Below are positions 13,301 through 24,329 of a stretch of 64,000 nucleotides of DNA, piece by piece. The notes beneath the pieces were generated by a model that was not told the DNA's origin, ran no database searches, and saw nothing but the letters and a program-made list of their open reading frames with translations. The DNA comes from Seriola aureovittata. Its lineage: Eukaryota > Chordata > Actinopteri > Carangiformes > Carangidae. The stretch is from assembly GCF_021018895.1 (NCBI RefSeq), contig NC_079380.1:8313236-8377235 (forward strand), given 5' to 3'. The position numbers were made by a program, and so were the translations under genes. How positions within the stretch are numbered: the stretch's first letter is position 1; each line of letters begins with the position of its first letter.

Positions 13301-16300
13301 GAAGTAAATCATATATGTATATACAGTATGTCCTCTATATATATATATATAAAAATGACATGCATTACTGTTAGAAATTGAAACAATACCATATATTGAC
13401 ATATAGGTCTAGCTAATAGAAACATGTATTTTAGTATATCTGTTTATATTATAGGTTTATATCATAGACATACAGTATGTTACATAAATGTAATTACTGA
13501 CTTTTCAGACCCTTGTAGTCTTAATAGACTGTGTTTCAGTCACCATTTCATACTTGTTCTGTTGTCTGACAGCAGAAATAGAAATACATAATAAACTAGA
13601 ACAGCTTATTGGGAATTCAACTGTATTAAAATTCTGTTTATGTGAGCACAGAGAGTAGGAGAGAAGCAAATGCATAAAGGGCTGGAAGCAGATGACACTA
13701 GGCTGAATGTACTGACCTGATCCAGCCAATTGCCAGCATTTCCCAAATTAAAATACACAAAACAGGTGTATGGAATCACACTTACTGTTTATCAGAAGAT
13801 TTTCAAAGCTTCAAATGTAGCACAATGCCTTGTTACAGTTTGTGCTACATGCATGGGGACATGGAAGTTGTGTGAAAATGAGGTTTAAATCAATCTGTTC
13901 CTTTTTTTTTTTTTTTAGAAGAGTATTGTTATGAGCTCTACATGTGACACATGAACAAAAAAACAAGTCACAAAGTGCAGCTCTCCAACCTGTCAGTGTT
14001 ATTTGAAAATGCTGAATTCAGAGACGAGATGCCTCAGTCTGGTTTTCATTTTTCAAAGCCCATTTTCATTTATTGTGTTGGTAATGTGGACACTTTTGAC
14101 TGTGATGCGCGGCCGTGCAGAAAAACTGGAAAGAACAGTTTATTAAAAATCTAATCACAAAACAAAAATATAAAAAGAAGAGACTGTTTGTTCATCTGTG
14201 AACAGCAGGTACTTTTTCTCACTGGCTTTCTCATCCAGTGTGTTTTATTGACCTTGTCAAGGGGATGCTGAGTGGACCGGTGATAGACAGCCACTTGGCT
14301 CCTTTGGGTTCAGCTGACTCCTCATTTTTATCTGCTTTTGTACTTTTCTGCTCAGCACATACTGTTTGTGTCCTGAGCCGTTTTTATCCACCACTGTCAC
14401 TGCATGAAAGCCCGGTTTTCTTTGAGTTTCAGCTATTTGTAAATGTATTTTCAGTATGTTCAAATTTCCTAATGAGGTTTTAAAGCGATGTATTGATCCG
14501 AATGTTTTGATCCAGAGGTTTCAGTCTTTGGTTGATTGGTGGTTACAAGAACTTGTCGAGCAGCTGCTTTGTCAGAAGAGCGACTAGTGTATCTGGATCG
14601 AATTTTTGATGAATGATCGCAGTCAGCATTAACCTCAGTGACAGTGTGTTTCCTGTATTGCTTCACAATAAAAACCACCCTGTGCTTCACCAGCCTCAAT
14701 GCTTTTAATGTGAAGCAGCAGTAAGACATTTTCTGTTTAGATTAACCGCAACTTAGTACAATTTGTTGTATCGCCAACATACTCGAAGGCGTGCTCAACT
14801 GCACAAGATGACAAGATGTAATCGTAGTCAGCGAACATGTAAAAATACCTGCAAAGAGGCAGGAGCACATTGGCAGTTATAAAGCATCAAACGAACTTTA
14901 GTAATCCTGTTATTTGGCTCTATACTATTATATAATCAGGGCCAGGGATGCTCTTTTTGATTTTTATTCTTCTCATTTTTATTTTTCTTGTTGCAAAGTT
15001 GGCAGTCTCTGTGCTTTTAATGTGAAGCAGCATGAGAAGGAAATATTTAGTTGGCAATAACTTAATCCATACAGTGTGAATGTAAACACATTCAGTGGTC
15101 ATTATAGATAAAAGTGCAAACAGATAATGATTTAATTTCAAGAAATCCCAAGGACTGGAGCTTTTAAAATGATAATCATGTGTTACATTTCAATAGTAGA
15201 AGTACAGAGGTTTAGAAAACGCTGCCGAACTCATTACTTGAAAATTGTAGACTGAGGATACTGTATATCAGCTGATATTAGCTTATTGTAGATGTGTCAT
15301 ATTGGTGTATCTGTCAGTGCAAAAAACTAATTTTGAGGTAATCTGATAACAGCATCACTTTTACATATGTTGTCAACCAGTGAAAAGTAAAAATAATAAA
15401 GTAAAAATGTTTTCAGCTGCAAAATTTCGGTTTTATATCAGTCACGAAAAAGTATCACAAACCGAGAACGTTAAGATGTCAAAATCTACTAGCACCAGTT
15501 ATTCACAGATATTTTGAAAACACTGACAAACATTTCCTGTAGCTGCTTCACAATAAAAGCCACCCCGTGTTTCCCCAGCCTTAATGCTTTTTATGTGCAA
15601 ACCATAAACGGTTTGATTTGAAGAAAATCATGGGTATCATAGCTTTAAACAATAATGACAAATAAAACTAAAGTACAGAAGTTTAGAAAACATCAACAGA
15701 CACTTTCCTGTGAAAACTACAAAAGAGATTGATAAACCAACTGAAATATCAGTATCAGCCTTAAGTATCTGTATACACGTAATTAGTGAATGAAAATACA
15801 ATGAATGGCCACAAAAGGAATCAAAAGCAAGGTCTGATTTCATAAAGATCTTAAATGTAATTATTGTATTAATTAATTTTTTTTTTTGGATTTATGAGTA
15901 ACACAAAGGGCAGATTTACTGTGACTGCACTTCTTTCTAGTGGAACATACTGTATATTTTGTTTGGTGTCACTGGTTTCACATGTCTTTCTTGAGTTTTG
16001 TGTACACATTTTCCCATCATGCACACCCACACTGCAGACAGGAGCCGTCTCCGAGGCGGGCACAGATGGACCCGATGCATGAGACAGGATGTGGCTAGCA
16101 TCCTGTCTCATTCCACACTTTCTCATCCCTGTTAACGAGAGATGGTACAATTCTGCTGCGCCATCAGGGCTGCAAAGCCTCTCCAGACAGTCGGAGATGT
16201 CAGCTGCCGTGGGTGATGAGTGATGGACGAGTGTTGTTTGGCTTCTTTTTGGTAGCAGGGGGAGAAGGAAGGTGAGACAGATTTGCTGAGAATGGGAGGC

Positions 16301-19300
16301 AGCAGGCGCGACAGAGTAGAAACACATCAAGTCAGAAGGAGGATCATTAATCGGGAGGATCGTTAATCAGCTGCGGACGATCAGATCCACAAATAGCAAT
16401 ACTTTCCTCCTCCTCACATCCAGTTAAACGCTCTGATGATATGTCATTGACTTAGCTTCACTCACACCTTCAGGAGGGGCAGGTTTGAGTCTTCTAGGTC
16501 TGCAGCTAATTATTTTCCTTGTTTACCAGTTTTTAGATTAATCGCTCAATTGTTTACAGTCAACAAAACATCAAAAATGGTGAAAAAATGCTTCTCACAA
16601 TTTTCCCAGAGATACTGAATCTGAGAATGTCAATCAATAGACTAATAGTCTCCATTCTCTTTGATTTGCATGTCTTTGAGCTGTTGCCGCACAGAGTCCA
16701 GGCTGTTGCTGTGCAGCCGCTTGTGGAGGACGTTACCTAACTTATAATAATGATACCGTCTACAGCAAGAAAAAGTATTCAAGATCTTTTAAAACCTTCC
16801 AAGTCGTCTTTTTGAGGGAACTAAATTCACTGCTTTTTAAGACTTTTCAATACCTGCAGAAACCCCGATTGCTAAAATCTGTTTGTGACATTAACTCATT
16901 ATTTTATAGCAGTTCATGTATTTATTTGTTTTAATTTTGTTATTATTATTATTATTATTATCATATGTTTAAGACTAAAATAAATATCAATATTCGAGCC
17001 CAGGTACAACCTAACAGAGCTACTAGCGTGGCTGTAGACTCCAGTTCTTGTCGGGAAGACTGGTTGCCCCAGAAAAAAACCAACACGAGCCACACCTTTT
17101 CCCTGTCTTTGTCCTGGAGCCCTGCACATACAAAACAAAGCTTATATAACAGCTCATTTGGCCTGGACTCACAACATTCCCATTTACCATTCCTATATGT
17201 TTATGTACAATAACAATAGGTGTGCTTTCTATAGAGTGGGAGTGGAGTGGGAAGGGGGACGTGGGTGGATACTGTTCCACATCGTGAACCTTGCTTTCCT
17301 TCCTGCTCTACAGGAACATCTGTCTCCAGACCAGCCCTCGACCCCGGCCCCTCCCGTCCTGCCACAAGAATGAACTCCTCAACCCATGGCTCCCGTGCCT
17401 CTATCGACATCCTGGAGGAGCTCCAGCTGATCGCGGCACAGAACCTGGAAAAGCTGGACATCAACAAATACTATGAGGTCGTCCGGGAACTGGGCAAGGG
17501 CACCTACGGGAAAGTTGACCTGGTCATCCACAAAATCAGAGGTAATAACTAGTGCTGCAACTAACGATTGTATTTCCCTTAATCTGCTGATTATTTTTTC
17601 AATCAGTGGATTATTTATTTAGCAGTAACCCAAGTTAACATATTCCAATTTTGACCAATATTGAATAATATGATCAATGATCAAAAACCGAAAAATGTGG
17701 AGTTTACATCAGAGAAAATCAGGAACCTAGCAAATATGCACAGGCTGGAAAAAGTCAGTTAATTCAAATTAATTTTCTGTCAATCAATAAATCCACTAAT
17801 CATTTCAGAGCACTGATTGGTTTCTAGGTGCCCTGACAAGTAATGATCCTGCCATGTATGGTAGATGTCAGCAGGGACCCAACAACAAATTGTTGCCCCA
17901 GGGTCCCGAGGAGTTTAATCTGGCCATGCTTCTGTTTAAAGTCATCGACCTGTTGCTTAAAATTTCAAAATAATACATGTGTATTTTTACATTATGAATC
18001 CAAGACTTTGACTTGTAATGTCCGTTATTTCTATTTTACTTGAAGTAAATGATCTGATTTCTTGGGGTTTTGATATTTTAATCCAAAAGATGGGGAAAGG
18101 AAAGCACAGGACCCAACAACGGTGAGCCCATCTTTCTTTGGATGGAGCGGGACACAATTTGTTTCAAACACCACTTGCGGGTGAAAACGATTCCCCCAGA
18201 CTCAGGTTGCACTTGGAGAAAATGGGATGTTGTTCACTTTTGTGTCCCTGCTTTGAACTTCAGAGTGACGAGGTGGAGTCGTTTTACATAACAGTCATTC
18301 AGAGTGCGGCTTTAAAACGCTTCCATTTCACAGCAACAGCAGCATCTACTGAGAGAATCACAAATAATGGTGGTTTGTTTTCTCTTTCCATTGCTCAAAC
18401 ATATAATCGGCGCACAGGTAAAGCGCTCGTATTCAGCTCTGAAGTGTTTACTTTTAGAAATTAATCCTGAAAGCCAAATCTGAGGTAGTGTGCAATGCCT
18501 TTTCATGAGGTGATGCATCACAGATCGGGATCCAGACGGCCTAAATTCACTATTTAACAAACACACATTGTGTTCAACCTTTTGACATTAAAAGCCAAAA
18601 TGTTGACCATCTGCTCGGAGCCTCTTAATAATCTCTTTTATGGAGCACAAAGCCTTTTTAGAGTGGCTGCACTCTATGATTGTGACCTTTTCTGGCCACT
18701 AAAATGTGCAGTTGAGGGATGTATGAGAAAGCACGTGTACCTGCTGTTTCATGATGTGCCGGTGTGTCACCGACATCTTTTCAGAAGCATCAGAGGACCA
18801 GTGTGGCTTTAACCGTCTGCCCTCAAATTTCTAATGCAGCTCCGTGTAAATGTCAAGTTAACCGTGGAAATAAATGGGCTGAAGGCAAAGTCATTTCCAC
18901 CCTTTTGAATCATAATTGTGTGCAAATGCATTTTAGCGAAGCAGGAAACTCTGGGCTAAATCAGAATGATGGTAACTGTTAAGTAATGGCCAGAGGCGCC
19001 TTATTGACACGCTTAATATTTATTTTTGGAAAGAAGTAGGTATGTCCTACTGCTTAACAAAACCTTTTAATATTGATTATCTGCCAATCAAATCCAGTTC
19101 AATATGTTTTATTTTTTCCTTCATATCACAGCTGCACAGAATGAGGCTACAGAAACGTGTCATGAAAATACAGTAGTAGTATGCCAGTAAGCTGCTGAAC
19201 AGCTCTGCTCTAAATAGATTCTGCATGGTTTCCTGTAGTAAGAAGCTGGAACCAGAAAATGTTTTACTTTTTTATTATCTTGCTTAAGAAAAACCATCTG

Positions 19301-22300
19301 AAAGCACTAATTGATTATCATAATAGCTTCAGATTATTTTTACATTGATCTACCAAATCTTCTCAGGTTGCAAATTTCTTTGTTTTGTCCAAAGTCCAAA
19401 GTCTTAACATATTCAGTTTTGCTCTGGTGGTGCGGTGTTGATTTCAAATACTACAACACACTAAACAAAATATTACAGGAAAACTTAAAAAAATCCGGAG
19501 AATCAGCCGGTTTTCTTTTCTTCTTCTGCGGTTTCATTGTCTGTCATTCTAACCTGAACATCTTCAGGTCATGTCATCCTGGGCTCTGGGAAGTTGTAAT
19601 GGGTATTTTTCTTACACGTTTGGTTGTAAACAGCTGCCTGCTTAAAACCTCTGTCATTGTTTTGAAATGTTTTGGCTCCATATTCACCATAATGTGAACC
19701 ATCTTTTTGTCCATTTTGTTTACCGTGTTTAAACAGTTGACTGAACAAAATATGCTGTTTTTTTAAAAGTTTTATTTAATTTTAGTTTCTGCCCCAGGAC
19801 ACTCACAGTTGTAGCTTCACAAAAATCAGCTGAGTTTCCCTGAACAGATGGTGTTTATTTCTGCATTTTAGCCAGCAGGTTAACTTAACAAAGCAACTAA
19901 TATTCCATGTAAACATGAAACTACTGTAGCGCAAGGGACACAAGCCGCTATTTGTTGGCTTCTGTGTGAATCAGATGTGTTTGCAGCAAGTTGCCTGGCC
20001 AGGAATGTACTTATTTACTCAGTGTCTGTGCTGCAGTCCAGCTTCACTCGTCGTCAGACTTGTTTACACACGTTTTGGCAGTTCACACATTAATGTTGCT
20101 GCCTGTGCATGGAGTCAAAGTCCGATACTTCATGTTTCATTAGTTACTCTTATGAAATAAAGTTTCTAGGAGGCCTGAGGAGTAGCTTCATTTAGTGGGT
20201 GTTGTAACCAGTCCAATGTGTACACTGCAAACCGGAACTGCTAATACCAAATTCAGCTACTTTTAATGGTGCCAGTTTGCCACAGCTAACTCACTGAATT
20301 CATGCCAACATTTACAAGATTATAACATCATACATCTCTGAAAGTATTTTGGTGATTGTAGGAAGAAACATAGAGCATGATAGAAGTAAGAAAGAACATT
20401 TTTGGATGTCCCGTCAACATGGGGGAAACTCTTCTTGTATTGTGTCTTTAAGAACAAACCCTGAGCCCCCTCTCGACCTTTCCCTAAAGAGGCTGCGCGC
20501 TGTAAAAATGCACGCAGCACTTTGCAGAGCTGATCCGGTGGTATTGGAGAAGTGTCCCCTCTCATCTCTGCTGACACACTGACTGTTGGTGCAGGGAGAG
20601 GCAGACGTGGCAGCTCTCCAGGTTTATTGTCTGGGGTATTTCTTGCGGCTTTCAGATTAGTCCTGGTAATTTCTCTTCACTCTTGTTCTGGGCACCAAGT
20701 GGCCGCTGAGGGGGAGATGAGGCGAGTCGAGCCTCCGAACCATGTCCTCACAAATTGCCTTTCTGTGTTCCCTCCAGATGACTAAAAGTGTTTTTGTGCA
20801 TCCTCTTCATTATTATATAAAGTGAAATGATTTACTTCAGGGTAGAATGAGACTCATGTCTTGTCTTTGGCTTTCTAATCTTATTACTGGCTCTATATGA
20901 GGACATGCTTGCAGCTGTAAACATCACTTTACTGCAAAATCCCTGCCATGAAAGCAGATCAACATCCTGGTCACTCTGTGGGAACATGACTTGTCTGGCA
21001 GATTTTAAATACTCACAATATAAATGTACGGGTGAAAAAACCATCAGGATTTAATTCAGTGACGTCGGAGAGCTTAATTATTCATGAAATTTGAAATGAT
21101 TTTAATTAAGTTTCTTGCATGCAGTTAGGCGGCTGTGAAATAAGTCCCCAAACACTTTAATAGGGTGGAAAAGAACAAGAAGTGAGGAAAGAGATTGGAA
21201 GTTATGTAACTGTTCTCTGCCCTCGTTTTTCAGGCACAAAAATGGCCCTGAAGTTTTTGAGGAAGAAGACCACCAAGCTGAAGAGCTTCCTGCGAGAGTA
21301 CAGCATCTCCCTCTACCTGTCACCCTGTCCGTTCATCATCAACATGTATGGCATCGCCTTCGAAACGGACGAGTACTACATCTTCGCTCAGGAGTACGCT
21401 CTGGCCGGAGACTTGTTTGACATCATCCCTCCACAGGTGAGATGAGCTGAGACACAGATCTGTAGAAGAGTCTGGGTTGTAAGCATATAGTACACAAGAC
21501 ACCATTAGGGCCGAGGTTATACTGGGAGAGAAGTGGTTCGTAAGACGCATTGTCCAACCACGAACAAGGAGCCAATTGTGACGTCCCTCAAATGAATACA
21601 TGAAACAAACAGAAATGTCAGCTCATGATCTTCTAATTACAGCATCTTGTTGCACATTCTCTTATGCAACGGTTAAATGTCATCCAACTGGAGAATTTGA
21701 ACCAACTCTGAATCTATGCAGCCATCGGTTCTGATGGAGTTCACACTGCGGTGGCACCTCGCTTGTAAACCTGCATATAACACTGTAATATGTGTAAAGG
21801 ATTTCACTGTTTATGTGATTTTGCAGAGGCTTCGGATAAAGATGGCATTAACATATTGCTTCAGCCTCCACAGCATTGATGTCAAAGTGCTTTGAAAGAC
21901 AAACTCAATGATTTCTATTATTGCAATCAGAAGGAATAAATCATTTAATAATATTACAGAAACCTCATATCTTAGGTCGTAAGTCAAGATAGGAGGAGTA
22001 TAATAAAATAAATAAATAAATTTGGTATGACAGAAGCAAATTTTATCTAACTTTAGGAATCCTTTAGGAATCTTATGTTACTTCATCCTATCTTATCTCA
22101 GGTTAGGAAATCCTAAATACTCAATCCAACATCGGTAATAAACTTTTATATCTGTTACTTAAGTTTAAATTTTGTCACCAGTTCGAGAGGATCTCCTGGA
22201 CATTTCCAAGCACTTACAAGGTGAAACACATTACAATGTTAAACATGAGTTTACAAGTGAAGCAGTAATGATGGCTTGTCTGTCACCCACAACCCAGACA

Positions 22301-24329
22301 CATATACACTTTAAAAAGATGAGCTGCGAACTACTGTTACGTTACATTTCCATACATATTTCTGTAAATATTATATACTCTTTCTTTTATTTTACATTGG
22401 AATAGGTAGAGTTCATTTTAACAAAATGATTATCTCTGAATCCCCCAAATATCGGAAAGTATTTTTCAACTCATTTCCAGAGAAGCGACAGATGCATATG
22501 CCATGTCCCTGTGGATTACACATTGGCATCCAGTGCTGTTTACTGCTGTTATTTTTTGTGCCTGACATTTAGTTGTCAGCTCTGTGGAGAGTCATCACTC
22601 CTGGTGCCAAAACACAAAAATCCACTCAACTTTTACTGTGAAGAATCACTAACATAAAAGAGCAGTGAAGGACTGAGTAGGCTTTTTGACCTGGCTCCTT
22701 ATGTTATGACTGATCAGGTGTTTTGGGAATGAGAGAGTGTAAGGATCTGTTCATTTTGAGCAAAACTTAACGCTGAATTCAGTTCATTTGAATCAAATCC
22801 TTGCGACCAGAGGATTCAGTTTTAAAATCAAAGTACTTCCACATGTGACTTTTGCTATTGATCGACCACACAAATCCAAAATACGCCAGATGAAGCTATA
22901 ATCTGAACTAATATCAGTTCATACACACTAACACTTTACTTTAACTTAACCAAATTTTCATTCATAAGCAGCATACCAACATATTGATAATGGTTTTGAA
23001 AACTGTAATGCAGCAGTAAACAGGGTCATTTCTTTAGTTAAAGTTCTTAAGGTGTTTAAAAACACCTTAATAACCATTCATCTGCTTACTACTACATTAA
23101 AGTCTTATAAACCATTTATTACATGTTTATATACTGCTTATAAATGCTAAATAGGGCGACTTGAGGTCAACTCTTACCAGACACTCTTATGTGTTTTAAT
23201 GTGCTTTGTTGTCATTTCTTTATCAAGTTAGCTACTGTTGCTAGTTTGTTAGCTAGGTTCAGCTACCATAATAAGACAAACCCACTTATAAAACACTGCT
23301 CTGTAGCTACTAGTGGCCAAAGACTCCACAGGGCACCTTTTTGAAGAGTGGCTTCTCAGACAGGCTTTTTCCACAACCTGTAATGTATCATGGCACTACA
23401 GGACCACACTCTCATCCCACTCAGCATCCCACCTTACAAAATCTAGTGTGGAGCTGCTCTTTAACTCAGTGGCGTCCTGTGTGTCCACCATCACTGTTGT
23501 GCTCTCTGTTCAGGTGGGACTCCCTGAGACGGTGGCTAAGCGCTGTGTGCACCAGGTGGCCATCGCCCTGGATTACCTGCACTGTAAGAAGCTGGTCCAC
23601 AGGGACATAAAGCCCGAGAACATCCTCATCTTTGACAAAGAGTGCAGAAAGGTCAAGCTGTCGGACTTTGGCATGACACGGCGTGCCGGCTCTCCGGTGA
23701 AGCGCGTGAGCGGTACAATCCCGTACACGGCGCCCGAGCTGTGCGACACCTCGCGGCACGAGGGCTTCTGTGTGGACTACAGCACGGATGTGTGGGCGTT
23801 TGGTGTGTTGCTCTTTTGCATGCTGACAGGAAACTTCCCCTGGGAGAAGGCCATGCCGAACGACGCCTTCTACGAGGAGTTTGTCCGCTGGCAGCGTCGC
23901 CGGACGGGCACGGTGCCTTCACAGTGGCGCCGCTTCACCGACGAAGCTCTGCGGATGTTTCGCCGGCTCCTCTCCATCGAGCAGGAGCGTCGCTGCTCCG
24001 TCAAAGAAGTCTTCAGCTACTACAACCAGTGCTGGATGTTGGACACGGAGAACGGGAACAGCAGCGGTGGAGGTTTGGCGAACAGCGCTCCTCCTCTGGA
24101 CATCAGCTCGTCGTCGTCTGAAGAAGACGTGTTGGTGGACAGACTGAAGCAACAGAGCCTGTCACCTGCCTGTGTGGTGGCGAAAGGGAGCATCATGATG
24201 GACACCAACTACTCCTCCATGTCCACTAACAGCTCGCCGTCCTCCACCGGCAGCTACGAGCGGGTCAACAGAGAAAACAACGAGAGGGGACGCATCCTGG
24301 TGACCACACCCATCGAGATCTGTGTGTAG
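5446..24329 (+). CDS. sbk1: SH3-binding-domain serine/threonine kinase 1 (whole gene, four coding exons)
   Basis: Joining 5446..5464, 17314..17541, 21234..21436 and 23514..24329 gives 421 residues, close to the roughly 424 of human SBK1. All introns are GT-AG and keep the frame. The kinase domain is intact: glycine loop GKGTYGK at 67-73, the ATP-binding lysine in MALKF at 89, catalytic HRDIKPEN from 179, DFG at 201-203 and TAPE ending at 225. A serine-rich tail ends in IEICV, the ending I recall for SBK1. The family comprises cytosolic protein kinases related to the NKF group; the physiological substrate is poorly known. The first ATG (5446) has a weak context and a uORF. A second in-frame ATG at 17370 has A at -3 and would give 396 residues, still with the full kinase domain. 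SBK2/SBK3 are alternatives but lack, as far as I recall, this tail. Confidence 0.9.
6221..6991. repeat. Dispersed AT-rich repeat family A, composite copy
   Basis: One end starts GAGCTGAAGCGATTAGTCGA and the other ends AAAATAAGTTGCAGCCC. It contains the family core ACATTTGAAGACGTCAC and the AAACTGAATA..TTTTGGA block twice, so it looks like one copy inserted in or fused with another. Confidence 0.7.
7180..7360. repeat. Repeat family A, partial copy
   Basis: Contains AAAAGACATTTGAAGACATCAC and ends GGTGAAAATAGTCATTAGTCACAGCCCT, matching the family A core and terminus. A poly-T run interrupts it at 7279-7294. Confidence 0.65.
7361..8330. other. sbk1 intron 1, GC-richer segment without a recognised gene
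   Basis: 7540-7745 is GC-richer than the flanks and has overlapping short frames on the minus strand, but none shows splice support or a known domain. A homopolymer of about 14-15 C lies near 8065-8080. Confidence 0.4.
8331..8679. repeat. Repeat family A, near full-length copy
   Basis: Starts AGGGTTGCAGTTATTTTCAT and ends GACTAATCGTTTCAGCTCTA, i.e. inverted-repeat-like ends as in other copies. The interior carries CCCAAGATATTCAGCTTCAA and AGAAGCTGAAACTA. Confidence 0.75.
9690..9925. repeat. Dispersed repeat family B, diverged copy
   Basis: Contains CATGGTGGCACTAAAGG and TGTACTGAATTTCATGACAATCCATTGAGTAG, related to the block at 28440-28680. The two stretches share the pattern of a target sentence repeated with substitutions, typical of an old interspersed repeat. 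Confidence 0.5.
10021..10056 (+). repeat. Poly-T tract, 36 nt
   Basis: Uninterrupted T36. It could be the antisense poly(A) tail of a retroposed element; no clear source element adjoins it. Confidence 0.95.
10337..10377 (+). repeat. (GT)n microsatellite, about 41 nt
   Basis: Perfect GT dinucleotide run. Cysteine/valine-rich frames over it are artefacts. Confidence 0.97.
10480..10890 (-). pseudogene. L2-like LINE fragment, C-terminal end of the reverse transcriptase ORF
   Basis: On the minus strand the frame carries [40 protein letters not shown] and [17 protein letters not shown]. This follows the pattern of the region after the RT domain in L2/CR1-type fish LINEs. It is cut off at both ends and lacks endonuclease and core RT. 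It lies in the same orientation as the RT fragments at 11.6-12.1 kb. Confidence 0.8.
11630..11840 (-). pseudogene. LINE reverse-transcriptase fragment with YADD motif
   Basis: Minus-strand reading gives [12 protein letters not shown] near 11800-11765, a variant of the RT motif usually read as GVPQGS.LGP, and [15 protein letters not shown] near 11695-11650, the catalytic YADD block. Stops and frame breaks show it is inactive. Confidence 0.75.
11990..12140 (-). pseudogene. Second LINE reverse-transcriptase fragment
   Basis: Minus-strand reading near 12045-12000 gives [13 protein letters not shown], the same RT motif as the neighbouring fragment. Two copies of one motif in tandem mean two LINE insertions or a local duplication. 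Confidence 0.65.
12141..14460. other. sbk1 intron 1, no gene recognised
   Basis: Frames on the minus strand at 12384-12665 and elsewhere have no known domain. A short (AT)n run lies near 13336-13351 in an AT-rich stretch. Confidence 0.45.
14640..15710. repeat. Cluster of diverged copies of dispersed repeat family C
   Basis: The string TTTTAATGTGAAGCAGCA recurs at about 14702 and 15017 and, as a variant, near 15590. GCTTCACAATAAAA.CCACCC recurs near 14660 and 15545. GTACAGA.GTTTAGAAAAC recurs near 15205 and 15673. A further copy lies near 39680. Confidence 0.65.
16079..16111. repeat. Perfect 13-bp inverted repeat
   Basis: ATGAGACAGGATG (16079-16091) pairs with CATCCTGTCTCAT (16099-16111) around a 7-nt loop. 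Too short for a microRNA precursor; function unknown. Confidence 0.8.
16499..16640. repeat. Repeat family A, partial copy
   Basis: Starts TCTGCAGCTAATTATTTTCC, then TAGATTAATCGCTCAATTG and CAACAAAACATC..AAATGGTGAAAAAATG, matching the terminal third of the family. Confidence 0.65.
16990..17045. repeat. Repeat family B, terminal fragment
   Basis: GAGCTACTAGCGTGGCTGTAG matches the terminal block of the family, also seen as AACATGGCTGTAGCCTCC near 31888. The copy is truncated. Confidence 0.45.
17314..17541 (+). CDS. sbk1: sbk1 coding exon 2 (N-terminus and glycine loop)
   Basis: A pyrimidine-rich tract and CTCTACAG precede 17314, and the exon ends at AGAG|GTAATA. It encodes a Pro/Arg/Ser-rich lead, then [19 protein letters not shown], the start of the kinase lobe. 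An alternative start ATG lies at 17370. Confidence 0.9.
17551..17813. repeat. Repeat family A copy immediately downstream of the sbk1 exon 2 donor
   Basis: Starts AGTGCTGCAACTAACGATTG and ends CACTAATCATTTCAGAGCAC. The repeat begins only 9 nt after the splice donor at 17542. Interior is diverged but keeps TCTGCTGATTATTTTTTCAA. Confidence 0.75.
19296..19690. repeat. Repeat family A, diverged copy
   Basis: Contains CACTAATTGATTATCATAATAG, GTCTTAACATATTCAGTTTTG, CTGGGCTCTGGGAAGTTGTA and ATGGGTATTTTTCTTACACG, all in family order. Confidence 0.55.
20213..20282. repeat. Dispersed repeat D, copy 1
   Basis: About 70 nt containing CACTGCAAACCGGAACTGCTAAT. A second copy in the same orientation lies at 34888-34957 with similar spacing of the TTTTTAATG.TGC.A.TTTGC segment. 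Confidence 0.65.
21234..21436 (+). CDS. sbk1: sbk1 coding exon 3 (kinase N-lobe)
   Basis: The acceptor TTTTTCAG precedes 21234 and the donor CAG|GTGAGA follows 21436. It encodes [18 protein letters not shown] with the ATP-binding lysine, through to [17 protein letters not shown], the hinge and following helix. Phase joins are correct on both sides. Confidence 0.95.
21437..23513. other. sbk1 intron 3, no gene recognised
   Basis: AT-rich intronic DNA without coding signal. The open frame from 23313 to the acceptor has no family match. Confidence 0.6.
23514..24329 (+). CDS. sbk1: sbk1 terminal coding exon (kinase C-lobe and tail)
   Basis: The acceptor TCTGTTCAG ends at 23513. The frame stays open upstream to 23313, but that part is intronic because the acceptor and the family alignment both begin at [11 protein letters not shown]. 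The exon carries [15 protein letters not shown], the YTAPE activation segment end, [17 protein letters not shown] and a Ser-rich tail. It stops at TAG 24327-24329. GC content is much higher than in the flanks, as usual for a coding exon. Confidence 0.95.
   Translation: MGLPETVAKRCVHQVAIALDYLHCKKLVHRDIKPENILIFDKECRKVKLSDFGMTRRAGSPVKRVSGTIPYTAPELCDTSRHEGFCVDYSTDVWAFGVLLFCMLTGNFPWEKAMPNDAFYEEFVRWQRRRTGTVPSQWRRFTDEALRMFRRLLSIEQERRCSVKEVFSYYNQCWMLDTENGNSSGGGLANSAPPLDISSSSSEEDVLVDRLKQQSLSPACVVAKGSIMMDTNYSSMSTNSSPSSTGSYERVNRENNERGRILVTTPIEICV

Larger units (their letters stand above)
17814..21233. other. sbk1 intron 2, no gene recognised
   Basis: Short frames only. Contains the repeats listed separately (19296-19690, 20213-20282). 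Confidence 0.5.

Noticed and set aside
16079..16111. Hairpin considered as a microRNA precursor
   Set aside because: Total length of 33 nt is far too short for a precursor stem.
23313..23513. In-frame N-terminal extension of the last sbk1 exon
   Set aside because: A clear acceptor (TCTGTTCAG) and the kinase family alignment both place the exon start at 23514; the extension has no family match.
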